NCBI GenBank assembly: GCA_902595065.1
Contig: CACJOM010000003.1
Location: 1-64,000 of the forward strand
Direction of reading: 5' to 3'
Length of the DNA stretch: 64,000 bases
Origin: an uncultured SAR86 cluster bacterium
Lineage (GTDB): Bacteria > Pseudomonadota > Gammaproteobacteria > Magnimaribacterales > D2472
The notes under the pieces were generated by a model. The model had not been told where the DNA came from. It saw nothing but the letters and a program-made list of their open reading frames with translations, and did no database searches. Every line of letters starts with the position of its first letter. The first letter of the stretch is position 1. The translations under genes and the position numbers were made by a program. Positions 1-8,473 of this stretch are shown in pieces.

Positions 1-59
1 AGAGTATTTTCTTAACTTTTAATATAATCAAACCTTGTATTTTTAATCAAACATTCTGT

Positions 60-84
60 TAGAACCTTTGGTATATTAGTTCTA
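60..84. promoter_or_regulatory. Inverted repeat and -10-like element before the PQQ dehydrogenase gene
   Basis: TAGAAC at 60-65 and GTTCTA at 79-84 form a perfect 6-bp inverted repeat whose right arm touches the start codon. TATATT at 72-77 lies between the arms and resembles a -10 hexamer; another candidate, TATAAT, is at 23-28. No Shine-Dalgarno sequence precedes the ATG at 84. It could be an operator, or chance in AT-rich DNA. Confidence 0.25.
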
Positions 85-2162
85 TGAAAAACTTGTTATT
101 ACCACCTCTGCTTCTTCTTTTGATATTTTCATGCTCAGACAATCCATCTTATGCAGATAGAGCATTGAACGCAGATAGTGAGAATGAATCATGGCTTTTG
201 CATGGCAGGACCTATGATGAAGCTAGATTTAGCCCATTGAAAGATATCAATGATTCAAATGTTCATGAATTAGGTTTGTCATGGTCTTTTGAAACTGGAA
301 CCAACAGAGGTCATGAAACAACTCCAATTGTTGTTGATGGGATGATGTTTATAACCGCTCCTTGGAGTGTAGTTTTTGCGTTGGATGCAAAAACTGGTAA
401 AGAAATTTGGTCATTTGATCCTGCGGCTGATAAGTCATGGGCAAGGAATGCATGCTGTGATGTTGTGAATCGAGGGGTTGCAGTTTGGGATGATCAAGTT
501 GTTTTCGCAACTATCGATGGTCGTTTAATTTCTCTTAATAAAGAATCAGGAGAGTTGAATTGGGATGTTCTAACAATTGATAAATCCAAGCCGTATACAA
601 TTACCGGAGCACCAAGAATCATAGACGGAAAAATAATTATTGGTAATGGCGGAGGTGAGTTTGGAGTCAGAGGCTATATTTCTGCTTATGATATCCAAGA
701 TGGTTCCATGTTATGGAGATTTTTTACAGTTCCTGGAAATCCTGATGAGCCTTTTGAATCCGAAGCGTTAGCCAAAGCAGCCGAAACATGGTCTGGAGGT
801 AAATGGTGGGAAATTGGTGGTGGAGGAACTGTGTGGGACTCTATGGCTTATGACTCAGAATTAAACCTCTTGTACATAGGAACTGGGAATGGTTCTCCAT
901 GGAATAGGTATGTGCGAAGTCCTGGCGGCGGCGATAATTTATATCTTTCATCTATTGTGGCAATTAATCCAGATAACGGAGAATATGTTTGGCACTATCA
1001 AACGACTCCAGGGGATACCTGGGACTATACGGCTACTCAACATATGATACTTGCCGACATGGAGATAAATGGCGAGCAAAGAAAAGTCATTATGCAGGCT
1101 CCAAAAAATGGTTTTTTCTATGTAATCGATAGAACATCGGGCGAGTTTATTTCAGCTAATAATTTTGTACCTATAAATTGGGCATCTCATGTAGATCCTG
1201 AAACTGGAAGACCAGTAGAAATTAAAGAAACTAATCATGAATTACAACCAGCACTAACAACGCCTGGACCCTTAGGCGGTCATAATTGGCATCCAATGTC
1301 CTACAGTCCAAAAACTGGTTTGGTATATATTCCAGCCCAAGAGACAATATTTATCTACTCGACAGATAATGAATTTGAATACAATCCACGTACTTGGAAT
1401 TTAGGCAATCAGATTGAAATGAGTTACCTTCCCAAAGACCCTGATGAGCTGGCTATGGTGGATGCAGCTACGGTCGGTTATTTGCTTGCATGGGACCCAA
1501 AAGAGCAAAAAGAAGTTTGGCGAGCGCAATATAAAAGACCATGGAGTGGAGGCGTTCTTTCAACTGATGGAAATTTAGTTTTTCAAGGAACATCAGATGG
1601 TAGGTTTGTAGCATATGCAGCAGATTCTGGTGATCTACTGTGGAGTGTTGATACTGGACAAGGGATTGTAGCGCCCCCAATAACTTATAAGATTGAAGGC
1701 AGGCAATACATTGCAGTTCAAGTTGGTTATGGTGGTGCCTATGCACTAACTGGCGGATTAGAATCACCAAATGAAAACCCATCCAGAGACGGAAGAATGA
1801 TGATTTTTGAAATCGGGGGGGCTCAACTTAAGGAGCCAGTTGCAACCATAGCTCAATTAAATCCTACTATTTTTGAATTAAATTCAGATGCTTTGGTAAT
1901 TGCTCGAGGTGAATATGAGTACCATGAACATTGTCAATTTTGCCATGGAGCAGGTGTTATTGGTGGAGGAGTATTGCCTGACTTAAGGATGCTGGATGCG
2001 CAAGGCCATGCATCATTTTTAGGAAGTGTCTTGGGTGGAATTCATGGGAGTGGCATGGCTTCATTTAAGGATGTGTTGAACATAGAACAAGCTCAGCAAA
2101 TTCATGAATACATCAAACATCAAACTGTTTTAACTGGCTTAGCAACTGCTGCTGAGCAATAA
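84..2162 (+). CDS. PQQ-dependent quinohemoprotein alcohol dehydrogenase with C-terminal cytochrome c domain
   Basis: Periplasmic oxidation of alcohols (or aldehydes), passing electrons from PQQ to an attached haem c. The N-terminus is a lipoprotein-like signal with IFSC at 14-17, so the protein may be membrane-anchored. The eight-bladed propeller region carries the vicinal disulfide pair C124-C125 and the catalytic WDYT motif. Threonine rather than aspartate two residues after the catalytic Asp fits calcium-type rather than lanthanide-type enzymes. A CQFCH haem motif lies near residue 620. The 692-residue length matches type II quinohemoprotein dehydrogenases. The GMC oxidoreductase gene follows 19 bases downstream. 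No PQQ synthesis genes are in the window. The substrate cannot be read from sequence. Confidence 0.9.
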   Translation: MKNLLLPPLLLLLIFSCSDNPSYADRALNADSENESWLLHGRTYDEARFSPLKDINDSNVHELGLSWSFETGTNRGHETTPIVVDGMMFITAPWSVVFALDAKTGKEIWSFDPAADKSWARNACCDVVNRGVAVWDDQVVFATIDGRLISLNKESGELNWDVLTIDKSKPYTITGAPRIIDGKIIIGNGGGEFGVRGYISAYDIQDGSMLWRFFTVPGNPDEPFESEALAKAAETWSGGKWWEIGGGGTVWDSMAYDSELNLLYIGTGNGSPWNRYVRSPGGGDNLYLSSIVAINPDNGEYVWHYQTTPGDTWDYTATQHMILADMEINGEQRKVIMQAPKNGFFYVIDRTSGEFISANNFVPINWASHVDPETGRPVEIKETNHELQPALTTPGPLGGHNWHPMSYSPKTGLVYIPAQETIFIYSTDNEFEYNPRTWNLGNQIEMSYLPKDPDELAMVDAATVGYLLAWDPKEQKEVWRAQYKRPWSGGVLSTDGNLVFQGTSDGRFVAYAADSGDLLWSVDTGQGIVAPPITYKIEGRQYIAVQVGYGGAYALTGGLESPNENPSRDGRMMIFEIGGAQLKEPVATIAQLNPTIFELNSDALVIARGEYEYHEHCQFCHGAGVIGGGVLPDLRMLDAQGHASFLGSVLGGIHGSGMASFKDVLNIEQAQQIHEYIKHQTVLTGLATAAEQ

Positions 2163-2181
2163 ATTAATACTAAGCGCGTAT

Positions 2182-3876
2182 ATGAAAGATTATGATTTTA
2201 TTATTTTAGGTGCTGGCTCTGCTGGTTGTGTTTTGGCTAATAGGCTCAGCAAAGACCCTAATACATCAGTATGCTTAATTGAGGCAGGTTCAAAGGATAG
2301 TGATCCAAGGTTGCATGTGCCTATTGGCTTTGCTTTTGGGATGACGCAAAGCAAATATAGTTGGTCCTATGACACGGTTCCACAAAAAGAATTTGAGAAA
2401 GTTACAGTCACTGAGCCAGAATCAGTGGTAGTAGATTCTGCTGGCGGTACTCATAAAATGCCCAGTGAGACTCAAGAACATAGGAAGGGTTTTCAGCCTC
2501 GAGGTAAAACCTTAGGTGGCTCAAGTTCAATTAATGCAATGTTATATGTGAGAGGCCATCGTTGGGATTATGATCATTGGTCTGAGCTTGGTAATAAGGG
2601 ATGGTCATATGATGAGGTATTGCCATATTTTAAAAAAGCAGAGCACAATGAGATTCATAACAATGAATATCATGGTCAAGATGGCCCATTAAACGTTTGC
2701 GATATTGCTCATCAGCCTGAATCATGCAAGTCTTTTGTTGAGGCTGGATCAAAGCTATTTAATTTTAACGATGATTTCAATGGAGCTGATCAAGAAGGCT
2801 TCGGTTATTATCAAACAACTCAAATTAATGGTAAGCGGTGCAGCGCAGCTAAGGCCTACTTAGTTCCAGTCTTAGACAGAGATAATCTAACAGTGATGAC
2901 CGATACTCAAGTAAATAAAATTTTAATTGATGGAAGTCATGCAAAAGGTGTTGAATGTATTGGCAGTGATAATAATTCTTTAACATTAAACGCTTCAAAG
3001 GAAGTTATCCTCTCCTCAGGAGCGTTTGGATCTCCTCAAATACTTTTAAGATCAGGAGTGGGGCCAGCTCAGGAAATTACCAGACACGGTATTGATCATC
3101 TTATAGATCTTCCCGGTGTTGGAAAAAATCTTCAAGATCACATTGATTACATTACCGTCCATAAGTACAACTCAATGAAATTAATAGGTTTTAGTTTAAA
3201 AAATATATTTTTTAAATATCCCTATGAGATCTTAAAATATCTTTTTACAAAAACTGGTCTGTTTACCTCTACTATTGCTGAGGCAGGAGCTTTTGTTAAA
3301 ACAAAGGATGAGTTAGAAATACCAAATATTCAATTTCATTATGCACCAGCAATGATTGTTGATCATGGCAGAACCCTGCTTTGGGGAACAGGTATGAGCT
3401 GCCATTCATGCTTGTTAAGGCCTAAGTCTCATGGTGAGGTCACTCTTGCGTCTGCAGATCCATTTGCAGACCCTTTAATCGATCCAAAATTTTTGAGTCA
3501 CCCTGATGATGTGAAAGATATGGTTGATGGTTATAAAATAATGATGAAAGTTCTTGGCAGCGAACCATTTAGTAAATACATATCTGAACACTCTCAAAGA
3601 CCTATCGATATAAATGATGACGCTGACATTGAACAAGCCATGCGTGAGGGAGCTGATACTGTTTATCACCCTGTAGGCACATGTAAAATGGGTAACGATG
3701 AAATGTCGGTGGTCGATAGCAGACTTAAAGTTCACAAAGTGAAAGGATTGAGAGTAGTAGATGCATCAATTATGCCAACGATTGTTGGCGGCAATACCAA
3801 TGCCCCAACTATTATGATTGGAGAAAAAGCATCGGATATGATTCTTCATGATTGGAACATCCATCAATCTGCCTAA
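2182..3876 (+). CDS. GMC-family FAD oxidoreductase (choline/alcohol dehydrogenase type)
   Basis: Flavoprotein of the glucose-methanol-choline family that oxidises a primary or related alcohol. The N-terminal dinucleotide-binding motif GAGSAG is at residues 10-15. The GMC signature region around GGSSSINAMLYVRG is present. The active-site pair fits H496 (in HPVGTCKMG) and N540 (in GGNTNAPT). It lacks a signal peptide, so it is probably cytoplasmic, unlike the upstream PQQ enzyme. An insertion of about 30 residues near residues 70-100 (rich in V, E, T) precedes the conserved FQPRG segment. It is likely co-transcribed with the PQQ dehydrogenase; together they could oxidise related alcohols on the two sides of the inner membrane. 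Substrate unknown. Confidence 0.88.
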   Translation: MKDYDFIILGAGSAGCVLANRLSKDPNTSVCLIEAGSKDSDPRLHVPIGFAFGMTQSKYSWSYDTVPQKEFEKVTVTEPESVVVDSAGGTHKMPSETQEHRKGFQPRGKTLGGSSSINAMLYVRGHRWDYDHWSELGNKGWSYDEVLPYFKKAEHNEIHNNEYHGQDGPLNVCDIAHQPESCKSFVEAGSKLFNFNDDFNGADQEGFGYYQTTQINGKRCSAAKAYLVPVLDRDNLTVMTDTQVNKILIDGSHAKGVECIGSDNNSLTLNASKEVILSSGAFGSPQILLRSGVGPAQEITRHGIDHLIDLPGVGKNLQDHIDYITVHKYNSMKLIGFSLKNIFFKYPYEILKYLFTKTGLFTSTIAEAGAFVKTKDELEIPNIQFHYAPAMIVDHGRTLLWGTGMSCHSCLLRPKSHGEVTLASADPFADPLIDPKFLSHPDDVKDMVDGYKIMMKVLGSEPFSKYISEHSQRPIDINDDADIEQAMREGADTVYHPVGTCKMGNDEMSVVDSRLKVHKVKGLRVVDASIMPTIVGGNTNAPTIMIGEKASDMILHDWNIHQSA

Positions 3877-3931
3877 AACAATCAAAAGTTAACAAAATTC
3901 TTTGATTATCTTAGATGGTCTATAATGATTT

Positions 3932-4705
3932 ATGGATAATAAATACGATATAGCCAAAGACTGGCTGCCTAGATATACAGGAATGCCTGTGGATGACTTT
4001 GGCGATTACATTCTTCTTACTAATTTTCAGGACTATGTTGATCAGTTTGCAGATAGGTTTAATTCTAATGTGCAAGGTGAAAATCGACCGATGTCCTCCA
4101 GCACCAACAGCGAAGGTTTAAGCATTATTAATTTTGGAATAGGCTCACCCAACGCTGCAACAGTTATGGATTTGTTAGTTGCAAGAAAACCAAAAGGAGT
4201 TTTGTTTCTTGGAAAATGTGGCGGACTCAAAGATTCATCTGAAATTGGAAATCTTATTCTGCCTATAGCCGCTATCAGAGGCGACGGAACTTCTAATGAT
4301 TATTTTCCTCCTGAAGTTCCTGCTTTACCTTCATTTAAATTACACAAGTTTGTTTCAGACAAAATATTAGATGCAGGTACTGATTATCGAACAGGAGTAA
4401 TTTATACAACCAATAGAAGAGTATGGGAGCATGATAAAACATTTTTGAAGAAACTAAAAAAAACTACAGCTATTGGTATTGATATGGAAGTTGCCACGAT
4501 ATTTATAGTTGGTCATTACAACGAGATTCCTCGCGGAGCTTTGCTCTTAGTTTCAGATGTTCCTGTAACGCCTGACGGGGTCAAAACTGAAAAATCAGAT
4601 CAGGCCGTTACATCTAAATGGGCAAAGCAACACCTTGAGATAGGCATTCATGCAATGACAGATTTAAAAAATAGTAGAGATAAGATTAAGCATTTCCGCT
4701 ATTAA
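3932..4705 (+). CDS. AMP nucleosidase-like phosphorylase-superfamily protein
   Basis: A 257-residue protein of the nucleoside phosphorylase superfamily, closest in appearance to the short AMP nucleosidase group, which removes adenine from AMP or related nucleosides. Visible motifs are the GKCGG turn near residue 93, the region IGIDMEVATIF that supplies the ribose- and base-binding Met-Glu, and SDVP near residue 209. TATAAT at 3921-3926 lies only 5 bases before the ATG and no ribosome binding site is visible, so the message may be leaderless. Its stop codon directly abuts the stop codon of the opposite-strand thioredoxin-like gene. The substrate (AMP or another nucleoside) is uncertain. Confidence 0.75.
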   Translation: MDNKYDIAKDWLPRYTGMPVDDFGDYILLTNFQDYVDQFADRFNSNVQGENRPMSSSTNSEGLSIINFGIGSPNAATVMDLLVARKPKGVLFLGKCGGLKDSSEIGNLILPIAAIRGDGTSNDYFPPEVPALPSFKLHKFVSDKILDAGTDYRTGVIYTTNRRVWEHDKTFLKKLKKTTAIGIDMEVATIFIVGHYNEIPRGALLLVSDVPVTPDGVKTEKSDQAVTSKWAKQHLEIGIHAMTDLKNSRDKIKHFRY

Positions 4706-5146
4706 TTAAGTCTCAACTATAAATTCTTGTAAGTAGTTAAAAATCTCCTGAGTAGTGAGGTCACGTGCTTTTCGCATAGTGTCGTTTACATCCAAATTTA
4801 GAGTTTTACCTTTTCTATCCATAATAAATACTCTTGGTATGCCTTCTTGAATATTTTTATCAAAAAAACTGAATAATCCAGTATTCATTTCATAGTTCCC
4901 CACATCTATATTTAAAATATTTGCATTTTTTCCAAGAAAGTTTTTTACAGTTGGTAACTGTATTACACCTTCTAACAATCTTGCATCTGGACACCAATTA
5001 GCTCCAAAAATTACAATGGGTTGTTTATTTGATTTGATCGTTCTTTGAATAAATTCTTGAATTTCTAGAATAGAAGCTTTAACTCCCGTATAGGGCTCAG
5101 GATGAGAGACTCCTGGGCATTCATTTGCATCTAAAATTATATTCAT
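4706..5146 (-). CDS. Thioredoxin-family protein with single active-site cysteine (WCPDA)
   Basis: A 146-residue cytoplasmic protein with a thioredoxin-like fold. The active-site segment is FGANWCPDAR, with C52 followed by P53, D54 and A55; the second cysteine of the normal CxxC motif is replaced by alanine. This single-cysteine form is seen in thioredoxin relatives that may work as glutathione-dependent reductases or simple thiol proteins. The later segment IPRVFIMDRKGK matches the cis-proline loop. It is transcribed alone, convergent with the AMP nucleosidase-like gene and divergent from the small membrane protein gene. Its exact role is unknown. Confidence 0.65.
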   Translation of the reverse strand: MNIILDANECPGVSHPEPYTGVKASILEIQEFIQRTIKSNKQPIVIFGANWCPDARLLEGVIQLPTVKNFLGKNANILNIDVGNYEMNTGLFSFFDKNIQEGIPRVFIMDRKGKTLNLDVNDTMRKARDLTTQEIFNYLQEFIVET

Positions 5147-5206
5147 ATCTTCTTAAGTGGCTAAAAATTTAAAATTTTTTATATTTAAGTGTATTCTAAT
5201 AGATTG

Positions 5207-5602
5207 ATGGAAAGGCTAATTAAATATTCATTGATACTTGTTGGTTTGTATACAACGTTCAGGATATTTATTGCTTTATTTTTTTATGATCAGTTACCTA
5301 TCGCATTTCTAGCAACTGAGTTTAACCAAGATCAAATGGATGAATACAGAGCCAGAGTTCTCCTCCCAGCTTTCTTCCTTACCTTGAATTATTTCATCTT
5401 TAGATATTTTTCTGGTAAAAATCCTACTTCATCTATTTGGCCGATATATGTGATTAGCATCTCGCTACTTTTGACTCATATCATTGGTTTTGTAACTTTT
5501 CTGCCTTTATCTCAGGATCCCATTATAATGTTTTTCATATGCTTATTTATTTGTTTCGTTGCCAGAGCAGGTCACAATAAAAGAAAGAACGAAATTTTAT
5601 AG
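5207..5602 (+). CDS. Small integral membrane protein, function unknown
   Basis: A hydrophobic protein of 131 residues with about four predicted membrane segments, near residues 5-25, 45-65, 75-95 and 100-120. An in-frame GTG at 5189 would add six residues; I chose the ATG at 5207 because neither start has a convincing ribosome binding site. It ends 8 bases before the DUF4345-like gene and is probably co-transcribed with it. I do not recognise the family. Confidence 0.55.
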   Translation: MERLIKYSLILVGLYTTFRIFIALFFYDQLPIAFLATEFNQDQMDEYRARVLLPAFFLTLNYFIFRYFSGKNPTSSIWPIYVISISLLLTHIIGFVTFLPLSQDPIIMFFICLFICFVARAGHNKRKNEIL

Positions 5603-5610
5603 GAAATACA

Positions 5611-6072
5611 ATGATTTGGATTATTAGACTTTTTCTGATGGCTTATGCAGTTTTATATTTTGGTATAGGTGCATGGGCAATGATTGATCCTGTGAAAGAC
5701 GCCCTTGAACTGAGTTATGAAATTCCTTCATTCATGGAAGCAGTTGGGTTAAGAGTTTCAGGAGTAATAGGGTATTCAGAGGTTGCAGGTTTGTACGGCG
5801 GTATCAATATGATTGTTGGGCTTTTATGCTTGCTGGGTCTTTTTAGCAGGGGCATTGCAACATATGCCTTATCACTGCTTGCATTCTTAACTTTTAGTAT
5901 TGCTCTTGGTAGATATCTGTTTGCACTAATTCCAAGTACACCCACTTTTTATAATACTTTTTTTATCTTTGAAGTGGTTACCTTTGTCTTGTCGTTATTC
6001 TTTTTCTTGTATATGAAATTTTTATATAATCCCAGAAAGAGTGGCAATGTAGAGAGTGTAGCTGCCGACTAA
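5611..6072 (+). CDS. DUF4345-like membrane protein
   Basis: A 153-residue protein with four predicted membrane helices and the layout of the DUF4345 group: an N-terminal helix, a short loop containing the AMIDP segment, then GLYGGINMIVGLLCLLG-type helices. The start ATG follows AGGAAA after a short gap. Its last 51 bases overlap the 3' end of the opposite-strand Na/Ca exchanger gene, the longest convergent overlap in the window, so the polar C-terminal tail is encoded on top of the exchanger's last helix. Biological role unknown. Confidence 0.65.
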   Translation: MIWIIRLFLMAYAVLYFGIGAWAMIDPVKDALELSYEIPSFMEAVGLRVSGVIGYSEVAGLYGGINMIVGLLCLLGLFSRGIATYALSLLAFLTFSIALGRYLFALIPSTPTFYNTFFIFEVVTFVLSLFFFLYMKFLYNPRKSGNVESVAAD

Positions 6073-6963
6073 AAGTATTCCTGCAACCACATACAAGCCT
6101 CTATTGAATTTTAATTTGGTTAATGCAACTGCTAATACAATAAAGGCCAAGCTTAAAATTGCAAGGATGCTGAAATCTCTCTCCACAACGATCGGACTTA
6201 GTTGAACGGATCCAAAAAATCCAATAATTGGAATAACAAAAACTAAATTCAGAACGTTGGATCCAATAATATTGCCAACAACCATTTGATGTTTGCCCTT
6301 TTTTAATGCTGCAACCGTGGCAGCCAACTCAGGTAAACTAGTTCCTAACGCAATAATAGTAAGACCTATGATTAACTCTGATATACCTAACAATAATGCT
6401 GTGCTTTCAGCATAGACAATAGAGATATTGGCGCCAGCTATCAAACCAACAAGTCCCACCATTGATAAAAATAAACTTTTTGTAAATTCAGACGCATCAG
6501 AACCTTCCTCATCAGGGACACCATCCGTTTTCATGAGGATGTACATAAATAACATGAATAAACCTACAAAACCAATGCTTTCACTAAACGAGATCGTTCC
6601 ATCTGCCAAAGTTAATCCCAGCAACAATACAGTCAAACCAAAAGGCATTAAATTCCATAAATGAGTTTTTGAAGCTGCATTAAAGTAGAGGCAAGAAACG
6701 CCAAAAATGAGAGCAATGTTTGATATATTTGAACCAATAGCTGTTCCAAGGGCAATGTCCTCATTCCCATTCAAAACAGCAGATATACCAACAAACACCT
6801 CGGGTGCTGAGGTTCCAGCCGCGATCAGTGTTAGCCCAATAACAAGATCGCCAACACCTAAATGTTTGGCTATGACAGAGGCATGATCAACAAACTTATT
6901 TGCTCCCCAAACAAGTATAGTAATACCTGTTAATAAAAGGATAAAATTTAAAGTTAGCTCCAT
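6022..6963 (-). CDS. Calcium/sodium antiporter, CaCA family (YrbG-like)
   Basis: Inner-membrane cation exchanger of 313 residues with about ten helices. The two inverted alpha repeats are clear. The first contains GLTLIAAGTSAPEVFVGI followed by ALGTAIGSNISN. The second contains GLTIIALGTSLPELAATV followed by VVGNIIGSNVLN. The GTS(A/L)PE segments hold the acidic ion-binding residues. A short acidic cytoplasmic loop separates the halves near residues 145-160. The family exports Ca2+ in exchange for Na+ or H+. The gene stands alone on this strand, with a convergent overlap at its 3' end. Ion preference is not decided by the sequence. Confidence 0.88.
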   Translation of the reverse strand: MELTLNFILLLTGITILVWGANKFVDHASVIAKHLGVGDLVIGLTLIAAGTSAPEVFVGISAVLNGNEDIALGTAIGSNISNIALIFGVSCLYFNAASKTHLWNLMPFGLTVLLLGLTLADGTISFSESIGFVGLFMLFMYILMKTDGVPDEEGSDASEFTKSLFLSMVGLVGLIAGANISIVYAESTALLLGISELIIGLTIIALGTSLPELAATVAALKKGKHQMVVGNIIGSNVLNLVFVIPIIGFFGSVQLSPIVVERDFSILAILSLAFIVLAVALTKLKFNRGLYVVAGILLVGSYTLYIATLSGII

Positions 6964-7046
6964 GACGGTATTCTAAAGGCAATACTATTGAATTCATAAT
7001 GATTTCAGGAGAACATAACTATTAATTTAATTTTGTAGGGATAGGT

Positions 7047-7850
7047 ATGAAAATAACTGAGCTTTTTAATGTTTCTGGAAAAGTAGCAATTGTCACTGGT
7101 GGCTCAAGAGGAATTGGTGAAATGATAGCCGCAGGTTTTTTAGCGAATGGAGTCAAGGTATACATTACCGCAAGAAAAGAGGCTGCCTTAATAGAGAAAG
7201 CAAAAGAATTATCTGAAATGTATGAGGCTGATTGTATTCCTGTGCCCTGTGATTTGAGTACGATGGAGGGGATAGATAGCTTTGCGAATTATATGCAGTC
7301 AAATGAAGAGAGCATTGATTTTCTAATTAATAATGCAGGAGCTTCATGGGGAGAACCTTATGCAGAATATTCAGAGAAAGGTTGGGACAAGGTTATGGAC
7401 TTGAACGTAAAAACTATTTTCTATTTAACCCAAAAACTTACTCCTATGCTTGGTAAAAAAGCGTCTTTAGAGGATCCTTCGAGAGTAATTAACATTGGAT
7501 CAATCGATGGCTTGAATGTACCTGCTTTAGAAAGTTATGCATATGGAACTTCAAAAGCAGCCGTTCATCATTTAACTCGAGTTCAAGCAAGAAGATTGGT
7601 TGGTGAAAATATTCTTGTAAATGCAATCGCACCTGGTCCATATGAGTCTATGATGCTTGGAGCAGCAGTTAATCATGACTATTCATTGATAGAATCTAGA
7701 AATCCCAGAAAAAGAATTGGGTCTCCTGAGGACATAGCAGGGTTGGCAATTTTCTTATGTTCAAGAGCTGGTGCTTATACAGTTGGAGCAGTGGTTCCTT
7801 CAGATGGCGGGTTGGTTGGCATAGCAGGTCACGATTTGAGCCAATCATGA
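7047..7850 (+). CDS. Short-chain dehydrogenase/reductase (SDR family)
   Basis: Classical NAD(P)-dependent oxidoreductase of 267 residues. It shows the cofactor motif TGGSRGIG at 17-24, NNAG at 95-98, and the catalytic triad S152, Y166, K170. The C-terminal glycine-rich end (VPSDGGLVGIAG) resembles 3-oxoacyl-ACP reductase and gluconate dehydrogenase relatives. The ATG follows the spaced purine stretch TAGGGATAGGT. The stop codon overlaps the start of the downstream methyltransferase gene (ATGA), so the two are translationally coupled. The substrate is unknown. Confidence 0.88.
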   Translation: MKITELFNVSGKVAIVTGGSRGIGEMIAAGFLANGVKVYITARKEAALIEKAKELSEMYEADCIPVPCDLSTMEGIDSFANYMQSNEESIDFLINNAGASWGEPYAEYSEKGWDKVMDLNVKTIFYLTQKLTPMLGKKASLEDPSRVINIGSIDGLNVPALESYAYGTSKAAVHHLTRVQARRLVGENILVNAIAPGPYESMMLGAAVNHDYSLIESRNPRKRIGSPEDIAGLAIFLCSRAGAYTVGAVVPSDGGLVGIAGHDLSQS

Positions 7851-8473
7851 GTTTGTATGAGAAATACTTTTTACCGAAATTATTGGATTGTTGCTGTGGT
7901 ATGGAAGGCTTTCAAAAAAAGAGAGCCCAAGTCATACCGAGAGTTTCTGGTAGGGTGCTAGAAATTGGTATTGGATCAGGTTTAAATTTTGATTTTTATG
8001 ATTTTGAGAAGGTGACCGAGGTAATTGGTGTCGATCCTGCAGTAAGCTCAGTGGCCCTTGCAAAGTCTAGAGCAAAAGATTTTCATTCTAAGATTTCATT
8101 TATAGAGGCAACCGCTGAGTCAATTGAATTAGAGTCATCGTCATTTGATAGCGTAGTAATAGGATTTAGTCTTTGCACCATTCCTGAACCCATGCAGGCT
8201 TTAGCTGAAGCTCATAGGTTGCTTAAATCAGGAGGATCATTGTTTTTTCTAGAGCATGGTCTTGCTCCAGAACCTAACATTCAAAAATGGCAGCATCGAA
8301 TTACACCTGTATGGAAAAAAATTGCGGGTGGCTGTAATTTGAATAGAAATATAGAGGAATTAATTATTGCTGGTGGTTTTGAATTTAAAGACTTAAAGAA
8401 GAAATATATCAAAGGGCCAAAGATAGCTTCATATTTGTATTATGGAGAGGCGCCTAAAGCTAAAGTGAACTAA
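7847..8473 (+). CDS. Class I SAM-dependent methyltransferase
   Basis: A 208-residue methyltransferase. The SAM-binding motif I is LEIGIGSG (residues 39-45 hold GxGxG), the acidic residue at the end of strand 2 lies in GVDPAVSS, and motif IV is in the FDSVVIGFSLCTIP region. The longer reading frame extends upstream inside the SDR gene, but the ATG at 7847 overlaps the SDR stop codon and is the natural coupled start. An unusual CCCG cluster at residues 15-18 precedes the fold. It resembles small methyltransferases annotated as phospholipid or METTL7-like enzymes; the substrate is not determined. Its last 14 bases overlap the opposite-strand LysR gene. Confidence 0.82.
   Translation: MSLYEKYFLPKLLDCCCGMEGFQKKRAQVIPRVSGRVLEIGIGSGLNFDFYDFEKVTEVIGVDPAVSSVALAKSRAKDFHSKISFIEATAESIELESSSFDSVVIGFSLCTIPEPMQALAEAHRLLKSGGSLFFLEHGLAPEPNIQKWQHRITPVWKKIAGGCNLNRNIEELIIAGGFEFKDLKKKYIKGPKIASYLYYGEAPKAKVN

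Noticed and set aside
7757-7846. Upstream extension of the methyltransferase frame
   Set aside because: It lies entirely within the SDR gene; the coupled ATG at 7847 gives the normal protein start.
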